A stretch of DNA of 64,000 nt from Inquilinus sp052113205 (lineage in GTDB: Bacteria; Pseudomonadota; Alphaproteobacteria; DSM-16000; Inquilinaceae): contig NZ_JBFRCU010000030.1 in the NCBI RefSeq assembly GCF_052113205.1, forward strand, positions 1-64,000. Direction: 5' to 3'. The translations under genes were made by a program, and so were the position numbers. The number at the start of each line of letters is the position of its first letter. Within the stretch, counting starts at the first letter, position 1. Shown in pieces: positions 28,863 to 37,040 of this stretch. The notes under the pieces were generated by a model that saw only the letters and a list, made by a program, of their open reading frames with translations, did no database searches and was not told the origin of the DNA.

Positions 28863-29870
28863 ATGTCTTCCCTCGCCCTCCGCCTGCTCGCCGGCGCGGC
28901 TGCCCTGACGCTCCTGGCCGGTCCGGTCCTGGCCCAGGATGCGACCAAGCCCGCCGAGGCCCCGGCCACGGCAGCTCCCGCCGCCGCCCCAGCCCCCGCG
29001 GCTGCCGGCGACCAGGCCGGCAAGCCCGACGATCCGGTCGCGGCCACGGTGAACGGCCAGCCGATCCTGCGCTCCGAGGTGCTGGAGGCGATCAACAGCC
29101 TGCCGCAGCAGTACCGCCAGATGCCGGTCGAGATGCTGGTGCCGCTGATGGCCGAGCAGGTGGCGACCGCCCGCCTGGTGGCGCAGAAGGGTGTCGATGC
29201 CGGGCTGCAGAACGACCCGGAGGTCAAGGCGCGGCTGGAGACGGCCGAGCGCCGGATCATCCAGGACGTCTGGCTGCAGCGCCAGATCAAGGCCAAGGTC
29301 ACCGACCAGGCGATCCAGGACGCCTACAAGAAGTACCTGGCCGACAACCCGGCGCAGGACCAGGTCAAGGCCCGCCATATCCTCGTCGACAGCGAGGACA
29401 AGGCCAAGGACCTGATCAAGAAGCTGGAGGGCGGCGCCAAGTTCGAGGAGCTGGCCAACGCCAACACCACCGACCCGTCGGGCAAGGAGTCGGGCGGCGA
29501 CCTGGGCTGGTTCTCCAAGGAGCAGATGGTGCCGGAATTCGCCGACGCCGCCTTCAAGCTGGAGAAGGGCAAGTTCACCACCACCCCGGTGAAGAGCCAG
29601 TTCGGCTGGCACGTCATCCTTCTCGAGGACAAGCGCACCCTGCCGCAGCCGACGTTGGACGAGGTCAAGCCGCAGCTCGAGGAGCAGCTGTCGCAGCAGC
29701 TGGTGCCGCAGATCATCGCCGAGGTGAAGCAGGGCGCCACGATCGTGGTCATGGGCCAGGACGGCAAGCCGCTGCCCCCGCCCAGCACCGACGCACCGGC
29801 AGCGCCGGGCGCCGACCCGGCGGCCCCGGCCGCCACCGACCCGGCCGCGCCGCCCGCGCCGGCGAAGTAA
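28863..29870 (+). CDS. Exported parvulin-type peptidyl-prolyl isomerase
   Basis: 335 residues from the ATG at 28863 (a TTG directly before is also open). Signal peptide ending VLAQDA, an Ala/Pro linker, a SurA-like N-terminal helical part (VNGQPILRSEVLEAINSLP), one rotamase domain (about 175-270: VKARHILVDSEDKAK, FSKEQMVPEFADAAF, FGWHVILLEDKR), and a Pro/Ala-rich tail. It should fold exported proteins in the periplasm. 29 bases upstream of argJ. Confidence 0.92.
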   Translation: MSSLALRLLAGAAALTLLAGPVLAQDATKPAEAPATAAPAAAPAPAAAGDQAGKPDDPVAATVNGQPILRSEVLEAINSLPQQYRQMPVEMLVPLMAEQVATARLVAQKGVDAGLQNDPEVKARLETAERRIIQDVWLQRQIKAKVTDQAIQDAYKKYLADNPAQDQVKARHILVDSEDKAKDLIKKLEGGAKFEELANANTTDPSGKESGGDLGWFSKEQMVPEFADAAFKLEKGKFTTTPVKSQFGWHVILLEDKRTLPQPTLDEVKPQLEEQLSQQLVPQIIAEVKQGATIVVMGQDGKPLPPPSTDAPAAPGADPAAPAATDPAAPPAPAK

Positions 29871-29899
29871 CCGGCACCACGAGACGGGGGGAGGGGACC

Positions 29900-31129
29900 A
29901 TGGCCGGAGCATTGCCGCGTTCGCCGCTCGCGCCCGAGCGGCTGCCGGATCTGGCGCCGATCGCCGGCGTGCGGCTGGCCGCCGCCGCCTGCGGGCTGAA
30001 GAAGACGGGGGCGCCGGACGTGCTGTTCGTCGCCCTCGACCCCGGCACCAGCGCGGCGGGCGTCTTTACCCGCTCGCGCTGCCCCTCCGCCCCGGTGGAT
30101 TGGTGCCGCCGGGCCTTGCCGAAGGGCTCGGCTCGGGCGGTGGTGGTCAACGCCGGCAACGCCAACGCCTTCACCGGCCAGGCCGGGGTGAAGACGGTGG
30201 CGGCCACGGTGGTGGCGGCGGCGAAGCAGGTCGGCTGCGACTGGGAGGAGGTGTTCATCGCCTCCACCGGCGTGATCGGCCAGCCGCTGCCGGAGGACCG
30301 CGTCGCCCGCCACCTGCCGGATCTCGCCCAGGCGCTGGGTGAAGACTGGGCGGCCGCGGCGGAGGCGATCCGCACCACCGACACCTTCGCCAAGGGCGCG
30401 ACCCGCACCGCCACGATCGGCGGCACCACGGTCACCCTCACCGGCATCGCCAAGGGCTCGGGCATGATCGCGCCGGACATGGCGACGATGCTGTCCTTCG
30501 TGTTCACCGACGCGGCGATCCCGGCGCCGCTGCTGCAGCAGACGCTGACGGCGGCGGTGGACCAGTCGTTCAACGCCATCACGGTCGACGGCGACACCTC
30601 GACCAGCGACACGCTGATGCTGTTCGCCACCGGCAAGGCCGGCAACCCCGTTCCGGCCGCGGCGGCCGACCTCGCCGATTTCCAGCGCGCGCTGGACGAC
30701 CTGACCGCCGACCTGGCGCGCCAGGTGGCGTGCGACGGCGAGGGCGCGCAGAAGCTGATCACCANTGCGGTCAAGGGCGCGATCTCCGACCGCTCGGGCC
30801 GGCGCATCGGCCTGGCCATCGCCAATTCGCCGCTGGTGAAGACCGCGGTGGCGGGCGAGGACGCGAATTGGGGCCGCATCGTCATGGCGGTGGGCAAGTC
30901 GGGCGAGCCGGCGGACCGCGACAAGCTCGGCATCGCCATCGGCGGCGTCCAGGTGGCGCGCGACGGCATGGTGGTCGACGGCTATGACGAGGCGCCGGTG
31001 GCGGCGCATATGAAGACCCGGTCGATCGAGATCGAGGTCGATATCGGCATCGGCCGCGGCCACGCCACGGTCTGGACCTGCGACCTCACCCACGGGTATA
31101 TCTCGATCAATGCGGATTACAGAAGCTAG
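29900..31129 (+). CDS. argJ: Bifunctional ornithine acetyltransferase / N-acetylglutamate synthase
   Basis: 409 residues. The autocleavage site is in GSGMIAPDMATMLSF (Ala-Thr), where the Thr becomes the nucleophile of the beta chain. It recycles acetyl from N-acetylornithine to glutamate in arginine synthesis. The codon at 30764-30766 contains an unresolved base (30765); ANT could be Ile, Thr, Asn or Ser. Sequence on both sides is in frame, so the gene is intact. Confidence 0.96.
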   Translation: MAGALPRSPLAPERLPDLAPIAGVRLAAAACGLKKTGAPDVLFVALDPGTSAAGVFTRSRCPSAPVDWCRRALPKGSARAVVVNAGNANAFTGQAGVKTVAATVVAAAKQVGCDWEEVFIASTGVIGQPLPEDRVARHLPDLAQALGEDWAAAAEAIRTTDTFAKGATRTATIGGTTVTLTGIAKGSGMIAPDMATMLSFVFTDAAIPAPLLQQTLTAAVDQSFNAITVDGDTSTSDTLMLFATGKAGNPVPAAAADLADFQRALDDLTADLARQVACDGEGAQKLITXAVKGAISDRSGRRIGLAIANSPLVKTAVAGEDANWGRIVMAVGKSGEPADRDKLGIAIGGVQVARDGMVVDGYDEAPVAAHMKTRSIEIEVDIGIGRGHATVWTCDLTHGYISINADYRS

Positions 31130-31278
31130 CCCGGACTGAAGCGGAGCTGGCGCGGACGAACTGAGGTCGGGTCACGCCAGTGCATCGGGGCAGGGGCAGG
31201 ATATCGAGCATCTTCACGTTGCCTCTCCCGACGGCGAGGCCTTTTCGGACATGCCAGGGCTCGCTCCCTTCTAGTCCC

Positions 31279-31297
31279 CCCTCCCCTTGCGGGAGGG
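31279..31297. repeat. GC hairpin in argJ-GNAT gap (copy 1)
   Basis: CCCTCCC, loop CTTGC, GGGAGGG, embedded in a longer C-rich/G-rich stretch (about 31275-31311). With 31416-31435 it looks like one of the common intergenic CCCTCCC...GGGAGGG repeats. The 382-base gap 31130-31511 holds only these two hairpins; I see no gene in it. Confidence 0.6.
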
Positions 31298-31415
31298 AGC
31301 CAGGGGGAGGCGTCTGCGCGCATCCGCGCGCGAACGCGCACATGACCAGCCTGACCGTCTGGTCCGGACCATCAGGATTCTGGCAGCGCTCGACGGCGAA
31401 AACCCCCTCCCCCTA

Positions 31416-31435
31416 CTCCCCTCCCGCGAGGGGAG
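31416..31435. repeat. GC hairpin in argJ-GNAT gap (copy 2)
   Basis: CTCCCCTC, loop CCGC, GAGGGGAG, flanked by CCCC and GGGG extensions. It lies 76 bases before the GNAT start and may attenuate or stop read-through from argJ. Confidence 0.6.
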
Positions 31436-31511
31436 GGGGGACTCATTGGGGGCGTGCGGCCGAAGTCGTGCCCGGAGAGACAACACCCTCCCGCCAAGGG
31501 CCCGTGGCCCC

Positions 31512-32072
31512 GTGACCGACCTGCCGGAGGATCTGGAGACCGAGCGGCTGCGGCTGCGGCGTCACCGCCCCTCCGATGCCGGCGAGATCACCCATCTGCT
31601 GGACGATTGGGAGGTGGTGCGCTGGCTGTCGGACGTGCCCTATCCCTACAGCTTCGCCGATGCCGAGGACTGGATCCGGACCGCGGAGAAGCGCTGGATC
31701 GCCGGCCGCGACTACCAGTTCGTGGTGACGCTGCCCGACAGCGGCGCGGTGATCGGCCATATGGGGCTGTCGATCGCGACCAATGGCCGGGTCGGCAGCT
31801 TCGGCTATTGGTTCGGCCGGCGCTACTGGGGCCAGGGCTATGCCACCGAGGCGGCGCAGGCGGTGATCGCCTTCGGCTTCCTCGATTTGCGGCTGGAGCG
31901 GATCCAGGCCGCCTACCACCCCGACAACGCCCCGTCGGGCCATGTCCTGGTCAAGGCCGGGCTGATGACCGACGGCATCAAGACCATCGAGTTCAAGGCG
32001 CTGGGGCAGACGGCGCCCTGCCCGCTCTTCGCCCTCAGCCGCCAGGATTACCTGAAGATCTATGCCGCCTGA
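31512..32072 (+). CDS. GNAT family N-acetyltransferase (RimJ/RimL-like)
   Basis: 186 residues from the GTG at 31512, where the family pattern begins (LETERLRLRRHRPSDAGE). FGYWFGRRYWGQGYATEAA is the acetyl-CoA binding loop, and LRLERIQAAYHPDNAPS is typical of the ribosomal-protein/amino-acid acetyltransferase group. The target is unknown. Its end overlaps mutT by 11 bases, so the two are translationally coupled. Confidence 0.88.
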   Translation: MTDLPEDLETERLRLRRHRPSDAGEITHLLDDWEVVRWLSDVPYPYSFADAEDWIRTAEKRWIAGRDYQFVVTLPDSGAVIGHMGLSIATNGRVGSFGYWFGRRYWGQGYATEAAQAVIAFGFLDLRLERIQAAYHPDNAPSGHVLVKAGLMTDGIKTIEFKALGQTAPCPLFALSRQDYLKIYAA

Positions 32073-32484
32073 ACCGCTTCCCCCGCTGCCGGTGGTGCTG
32101 GTCGTCGCCGTCGCCCTGGTCGATGCCGATGGCCGCGTGCTGATCGCGCAGCGGCCCGAGGGCAAGTCGATGGCCGGCCTCTGGGAGTTCCCGGGCGGCA
32201 AGGTCGACCCGGGCGAGACGCCGGAGGCGGCGCTGATCCGCGAGCTGCGCGAGGAGCTGGCGATCGACACGGAGGAGAGCTGCCTGGCCCCCTTCACCTT
32301 CGCCAGCCACCGCTACGAGCGCTTCCACCTGCTGATGCCGCTGTATCTCTGCCGCCGCTGGCAGGGCACGCCGCAGCCGCTGGAGGGCCAGGCGCTGGCC
32401 TGGGTGGCGCCGAACAGGCTGCGCGAGTACCCGATGCCGCCGGCGGACAAGCCGCTGGTGGCGATGCTGAGGGATGTGGTGTGA
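32062..32484 (+). CDS. mutT: 8-oxo-dGTP diphosphatase (MutT Nudix hydrolase)
   Basis: 140 residues. The Nudix box GKVDPGETPEAALIRELREE is complete, and WEFPGGK plus the Phe-rich middle match MutT. It hydrolyses 8-oxo-dGTP to keep it out of DNA. Coupled to the GNAT gene. Confidence 0.93.
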   Translation: MPPEPLPPLPVVLVVAVALVDADGRVLIAQRPEGKSMAGLWEFPGGKVDPGETPEAALIRELREELAIDTEESCLAPFTFASHRYERFHLLMPLYLCRRWQGTPQPLEGQALAWVAPNRLREYPMPPADKPLVAMLRDVV

Positions 32485-32650
32485 GCGGATGCTACCGAGG
32501 TGTGTGGACTAGGAGCGTAGCAGTCCGGGCCGGCCGTAGCCCGATCTAGTGTTGCGACCGAGATGGAAGAATACAGCCTGATTGGCTACTTCTTCGGTGT
32601 TATAGTCGGCGCTGAAAGCATCTCGTCAGATTTTATCCTTTAACGTTCAT

Positions 32651-34030
32651 CTATAATTTTGCTGGACGGCCTCTCTCATTTCCCCTGCCTTCCATGAACT
32701 TCGGGGTCACCTGGATTTGTGGATGCATTGCGTCTTTACGCTTTCTTACAGAAGAACACAGTTTGTCGTGCAAGCCTCCTAGCCGTTCGACGTTAAGCAT
32801 ATCCTGCGCAATATTTCGGAATACGCGAGCAAATGGCTTATTGCGATAAGCCCTGAAGATTTGGTTGAGTTTTGTTCCTATTCCAATACTGGGTCCTGAC
32901 AAACCCAGGGAGATCGAAGTTTGCAGGCCTCCTTCAGTAGTGACGGCATATTCCTTTAAGAGCGAAGCGCACGACTGTTCCAAAAATCCTAGAATGCTAT
33001 TGACCTCCCTGTATCTATCCTGATTGGAGAGATGGGCTAAATTATGCAGAATGACCCGGCATTCTCGAAAGACGCCTATGTCCCTCGTCTGGAGAGCCAA
33101 ATCAATGCATTGCTTAGGATTATCAGTTTTGGATATAAAATAAGCAGTAAAAAATGGTAGCTTCATCGCAAATCTAGCTCCTCCGCTGGTGTCGACAATT
33201 TTTACAAGCGTCTCCTGTGTCCTGGATTTCAACCTATGTAGCAGGTTATTGACTTGCGATCTGGATTCTATTCTACAGCAACTCTCGCAGAATGCATCTC
33301 GCAACGGAGCCAAGAAGGCGTCCGCTTCCTTCATGGCCGCAACGGAGTTGTAAAAATGTGACCTCTCCGCAGTCCATCCGTAACCAAAAACTAATCTATC
33401 CAGCAGGCTTTTAGATGATTCGCCCTTATATCTGTCGTTGCTTGAAGCGAAAGCTCTAACAAGCCCCTTTATATCGGTTATTTCAGGATGTTGTTCAATT
33501 GATAGGTTTGGCAAGAATCCCTCTCCGGCGGACGTGGCGCCAGCATCGGTGCTTTCGTTTCTAAATATGCTGTCGATTGCGGATTCATAGTGCGCGTTAC
33601 GCGTGTCGTTTACTAAAAATGACAATGTCAAATATTCACTAGAGACAAATATGTCCCAACGCAATTGTGGATCAATTCGAAGAGACTCAAAAAAGCTAAC
33701 CACATCCCCCGCTGGCTTTGAGCCATCAAACGAGAACACCATATCTTTCGCGAAATTGGCTGCATTCCGCGCGAGTGAATCGTATATTTCAGTTTCAATA
33801 TTTAGGAAATCAACAAAACCAAAATTTTTCAACCTCTGCGATCTGAAATTATCTTTATAATCGTCAACGCCAATGATGGCATCGCTAAATAGTATCGCGG
33901 TGATAAGCTTTTCAAAACACAGAATATCGTTATCGATATTGCTTAGATTGACAGTTTGACTTTCCCCAATCAAGCGTTCGACACCGCTTAGAGTAGCGTT
34001 GTCAACAAGAATACGGCGGTTCGTCGTCAT
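32651..34030 (-). CDS. AT-rich orphan protein of unknown function (459 aa)
   Basis: I do not recognise this protein. It starts MTTNRRILVDNATLSGVERL, a strand followed by an acidic residue and helix that loosely recalls a PIN-like fold, with ILFSDAIIGVDDYKD following. The rest is predicted helical, soluble, with no signal peptide, membrane segment or known catalytic motif; Cys pairs occur at FCESCCRIE. Base use is unlike the neighbours: 21 G/C of 60 in 33601-33660 and 27 of 60 in 33241-33300, against about 70% around it. Strong sign of horizontal gain. It is followed on the other strand by a TA pair. Confidence 0.7.
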   Translation of the reverse strand: MTTNRRILVDNATLSGVERLIGESQTVNLSNIDNDILCFEKLITAILFSDAIIGVDDYKDNFRSQRLKNFGFVDFLNIETEIYDSLARNAANFAKDMVFSFDGSKPAGDVVSFFESLRIDPQLRWDIFVSSEYLTLSFLVNDTRNAHYESAIDSIFRNESTDAGATSAGEGFLPNLSIEQHPEITDIKGLVRAFASSNDRYKGESSKSLLDRLVFGYGWTAERSHFYNSVAAMKEADAFLAPLRDAFCESCCRIESRSQVNNLLHRLKSRTQETLVKIVDTSGGARFAMKLPFFTAYFISKTDNPKQCIDLALQTRDIGVFRECRVILHNLAHLSNQDRYREVNSILGFLEQSCASLLKEYAVTTEGGLQTSISLGLSGPSIGIGTKLNQIFRAYRNKPFARVFRNIAQDMLNVERLGGLHDKLCSSVRKRKDAMHPQIQVTPKFMEGRGNERGRPAKL

Positions 34031-34239
34031 GCTTGGAAACCAGTTGCCGATTATGCATTGCCTTCTCCCTCATGCTGAGGCAGCAGAAAGCAAGCCGATT
34101 CGATGGTAACTGGTCCTGGATGGCGCGCAAGCATTGGTCTGCCCCCTGGGCTGAGACAGAAGATTTAGGGTGACGGGGCGCCTGGTTCTGGAAGCGCACC
34201 GGTGTTCATGATGCCGCGGGCGAGCCTCCGGCCGCCAGC

Positions 34240-34267
34240 TTGACGCGTAATGCGATTGAAGTACACT
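34240..34267 (+). promoter_or_regulatory. Sigma-70-type promoter of the TA pair
   Basis: TTGACG (34240-34245), a 16-base spacer and TACACT (34262-34267), 22 bases before the antitoxin ATG, with AGGAGG in between. Confidence 0.55.
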
Positions 34268-34289
34268 ATGATCGCACAGGAGGATCGAC

Positions 34290-34598
34290 ATGGTGGCGAG
34301 CGCACTGATCCAGACCCGCATCGACCCCGCTTTGAGGGATAAGGCGTCGCTGGTGCTCGCGCAAATGGGGCTGACCGTGTCCGATGCGGTGCGGATGCTG
34401 CTCACCCGGGTCGCGAATGAGGGGGCCCTTCCGGCCGGGCTGGCGGTCGACCCGGAGACCCATGACGCCTGGGTCCGCGCGAAGGTGCGGGAAGCGCTTG
34501 ACGATCCGCGGCCGGACATCTCGCATGAGGAGGTCGAAGCCAGGTTCGCCGCTCGGCGGGCCCAGACACGGCGCAAGCTGGCCGCCGCCAAATCTTGA
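34290..34598 (+). CDS. RelB/DinJ-type antitoxin
   Basis: 102 residues. The N-terminal ribbon-helix-helix (LIQTRIDPALRDKASLVL, MGLTVSDAVRMLLTRVA) matches RelB/DinJ antitoxins; the C-terminal half is a charged helix that would wrap the toxin. It has AGGAGG at good spacing. The stop TGA overlaps the toxin start TTG by two bases. A damaged second copy of its 3' half lies at 35725-35847. Confidence 0.88.
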   Translation: MVASALIQTRIDPALRDKASLVLAQMGLTVSDAVRMLLTRVANEGALPAGLAVDPETHDAWVRAKVREALDDPRPDISHEEVEARFAARRAQTRRKLAAAKS

Positions 34599-34954
34599 AA
34601 CTGTGCTGGCGCCCGGCCGCCGAGGCCGATCGTCTCGCCATCTACGACCACATCGAAGCCGACGATCCGCAAGCAGCCGAGCGCGTCGATGAGCGGATTC
34701 TCGTTCGCATCCTGACCCTGCTCCAGCTGCCGCATAGCGGGCGGCCGGGGCGGGTCGAGGGCACCCGCGAGTTGACCGTCGGGCGCACGTCCTATTTCGT
34801 GATCTACCAGATCGAGGACGACACGGTGAGGATCCTGCGCATCCTGCACAGCGCGCGGGAGTGGTCGGAGGACCTGATCGACGAGCATTGGCCTTTGAGC
34901 GCCGACCCTACGAATCCTCGATTGCATCGGACTCGACACCCCCCTGACACCTGA
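34595..34954 (+). CDS. RelE/ParE family toxin
   Basis: 119 residues from a TTG that overlaps the antitoxin stop. LCWRPAAEADRLAIYDHIE, the PHSGRPGRVEGTRELTV loop and TSYFVIYQIEDDTVRILRILH define the fold. ParE members poison gyrase; RelE members cut mRNA; the sequence alone fits ParE better. The last ~18 residues (PLSADPTNPR onward) exceed the usual length and may be unselected read-through. Confidence 0.87.
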   Translation: MKLCWRPAAEADRLAIYDHIEADDPQAAERVDERILVRILTLLQLPHSGRPGRVEGTRELTVGRTSYFVIYQIEDDTVRILRILHSAREWSEDLIDEHWPLSADPTNPRLHRTRHPPDT

Positions 34955-35042
34955 ACTTCACTGTCTCGGTTCAGAGGTGCAGTCCAATCGCCGCCTGAAG
35001 CCTCAATTCGCGCACGGCACCGAATCAGCAGAGGAGACACCG

Positions 35043-35543
35043 GTGTACCGCAACTATCGCGACATCACGTCCCTGATCCCGCAAAGCCCGACGTGGTTCG
35101 ATGAGAAGCGGGTGCCCCGGTACTGCGACTTTCATCCGGACCAGGCGGCCAATATCTATGCGAAGCGGGCCGCCCTGCTGCTGATCACCTGCCAGAGTTG
35201 CGGGCATCCGTTCAAGGTGTGCGTGACGGCGGCCACGAATCAGGAGACGGTGCGCTTGGGGAAGTCCCTCGCCGACGAGCTGCAGGACGGCACACTGGAC
35301 TATGGCGATCCCCCGAACATCGGCTGCTGCTCGCCCGGGCCGAGTATGAACAGCATTCCGCGCCGCGTGCTGGAATACTGGGTCCGAACGCCGAAGATGC
35401 CGGTGGAAGGGGAATGGTATCGGGACGAGACCATCGAGGGTACTTACGTCCCCGCACTCACGGAGGAGTGGCAGAAGCGGATGTATCGAGGCGAGAGCGA
35501 TGCCGATCCCGCTCCGCCCAAGTCGGGGCAGGAGCCGGACTAG
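35043..35543 (+). CDS. Cys-rich protein of unknown function between the two TA copies
   Basis: 166 residues from a GTG at 35043 preceded by AGAGGAG; a start at 34977 is also open. Cysteines occur as CDFHP, CQSCGHPF, CV and GCC, suggesting metal binding. It has no membrane segment or signal peptide. GPSMNSIPRRVLEYW and the Trp/Tyr-rich middle look conserved in style, but I cannot name the family. Base composition is normal for the genome. Confidence 0.6.
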   Translation: MYRNYRDITSLIPQSPTWFDEKRVPRYCDFHPDQAANIYAKRAALLLITCQSCGHPFKVCVTAATNQETVRLGKSLADELQDGTLDYGDPPNIGCCSPGPSMNSIPRRVLEYWVRTPKMPVEGEWYRDETIEGTYVPALTEEWQKRMYRGESDADPAPPKSGQEPD

Positions 35544-35665
35544 GCGCCGCGTCCCGTTCAGGCCGTCTCCCTCGCCGGACTTCCGGGGCAGCCCATCGGG
35601 GTCAAGCGATGGCGGCCGAGCCGTGTCGAAGAGGAAGCGGTGCGGCGGATCAAAGGCTGGAGACG

Positions 35666-35703
35666 CTGGATGGCCACGCCCCTGCGGGGCTCGCCATGAC
35701 GGG
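35666..35703 (+). repeat. Single REP hairpin (half of the accA-type element)
   Basis: Matches the right half of the element at 20740-20776 except for two substitutions that keep pairing: ATGGC...GCCAT here replaces ATCGC...GCGAT there. It sits just before the dead TA copy. Confidence 0.65.
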
Positions 35704-35724
35704 TTGGGGGCTTGGCTATTTGGG

Positions 35725-35985
35725 TCCGCGCGAAGGTGCGGGAAGCGCTTGACGATCCGCGGCTGGACATTCCTAATGAGGAGGTCGAAGCCAGATTTGC
35801 TGCGCGGCGGGCGGAAACCCGGCGCAGGCTGGCCATAGGCAAATCCTGAAGCTGCGCTGACGTCCGGCCGCCGAGGCCGATCGTCTCGCCATCGACGATA
35901 CCATCGAGGCCGGCAATCCGCGGCGGCCGGACGCGTCGATGGGCGGATCCCGGCCCGCATCCTGACGCGGCTCCAGTTGCCGCAT
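35725..35985 (+). pseudogene. Decayed partial copy of the RelB/ParE-type TA pair
   Basis: It starts at GTCCGCGCGAAGGTGCGGGA, identical to 34476 onward, and stays alignable to the PHxG region of the toxin. The antitoxin part keeps its frame to a TGA at 35845-35847 (VRAKVREALDD to GKS), but lacks the DNA-binding N-terminus. The toxin part has TGA at its fifth codon (LKLR then stop), small indels and a second stop. It has no promoter or start. A duplicated, inactivated remnant of 34290-34954. The 538-base gap 35544-36081 holds this, the REP hairpin and the MBL promoter region. Confidence 0.85.
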
Positions 35986-36081
35986 GCAGTCGCGGTGCAG
36001 CCCCATCCGGGCGCGGTCACCGGCGTTCCAGCAGCGATAATCGACCCGATCCACCATTCGCCTTTGCGACAGGGGGCCCTC

Positions 36082-36879
36082 ATGATCGTGACATCTCACA
36101 GCAACACCGTCCTCGCCAGCACGTCCGGAGCGTGGCGCGTCTGGTCGCTCTCGGACGGCCATCTCGATATGCCGGCGGAGCTTCTGCGCGACCCGCAGGA
36201 CAAGCCGGTGCCGCACGCTGCGCCGGCCGGGGCGCCGCTTCGCCTGTCGGTCAATTGCTTCGCGCTCGCAGGTCCGGGCGTCGACGGCGTCCTGATCGAC
36301 AGCGGCGGAGGGGGCTGGGCCCCGACATTGGGCCGGCTCGAGCGGACCATGGCGGAGGCCGGGATCGACCCGGCTTCGATCACGGTCCTGGCGCTCACCC
36401 ACGGCCATCAGGATCACGTGCACGGGCTGTTGACCCCGGACGGCCGGGTGCTGTTTCCGAACCTGAAGGCGATCGTCATTCCCGAGGCGGCCGTGGAGGG
36501 CTTTTTCGCCGAGGCGCGCCTGGCGCAGTTCGGGCCCTTGCTGAAGCCGATCCGGAGTGGCGACCTGGTGGCCGAGCGGCTGAGGGCGGTCGCCCTGCCC
36601 GGTCATGCTTCCGGTCACACCGGCTACGCCTTCGATACGGACGAGGACCGTTTCCTGTTCTTCGGGGACGTCGTTCATGTGCCGGCCCTGCAGTTCGGCA
36701 CTCCCGCGTTGAGCTGGGGCTATGACGACGATCAGCCGACCGCACGCGCAACTCGCCTGAAGGTGTTCGACGACGCGGCCGAGGCGGGGATTTGGATTGC
36801 CGGCGCGCATCTCGGCTGGCCGGGCATCGGCCGCGTGGTGCGGACGGGCGAAGCCTACGGCTATGAGCCGGCAGCGTGA
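36082..36879 (+). CDS. MBL-fold metallo-hydrolase
   Basis: 265 residues from the ATG at 36082. The zinc motif HxHxDH is THGHQDHVHG (residues 106-115), with further metal ligands in GHASGHTGY and FFGDVVH. No signal peptide. The group includes lactonases and hydrolases of unknown substrate; overall layout resembles the quorum-quenching lactonase branch but no residue here proves that. Confidence 0.88.
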   Translation: MIVTSHSNTVLASTSGAWRVWSLSDGHLDMPAELLRDPQDKPVPHAAPAGAPLRLSVNCFALAGPGVDGVLIDSGGGGWAPTLGRLERTMAEAGIDPASITVLALTHGHQDHVHGLLTPDGRVLFPNLKAIVIPEAAVEGFFAEARLAQFGPLLKPIRSGDLVAERLRAVALPGHASGHTGYAFDTDEDRFLFFGDVVHVPALQFGTPALSWGYDDDQPTARATRLKVFDDAAEAGIWIAGAHLGWPGIGRVVRTGEAYGYEPAA

Positions 36880-37040
36880 TGGAATTGCGCTGACAGGATG
36901 GAATTCTCGATGAACCGTCGTGGAACCTGCCGATCAGCGGCCCCATGCGCCTCGAATGCCGTCTCCGCTGCGCTTCGTTCCGATTGAAATCGTCACATCA
37001 GACGGGCTACGTCAGGTTCGGGAACATGGAGGGGAAGAGA

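Noticed and set aside
32485..32650. tRNA or attachment site at the left edge of the accessory stretch
   Set aside because: No cloverleaf or CCA-like end could be found and no matching direct repeat was seen at the right edge.
35500..35838. Possible gene of 112 codons on the plus strand
   Set aside because: It crosses the REP hairpin and the dead antitoxin in the wrong frame and has Arg/Gly-rich shadow composition.
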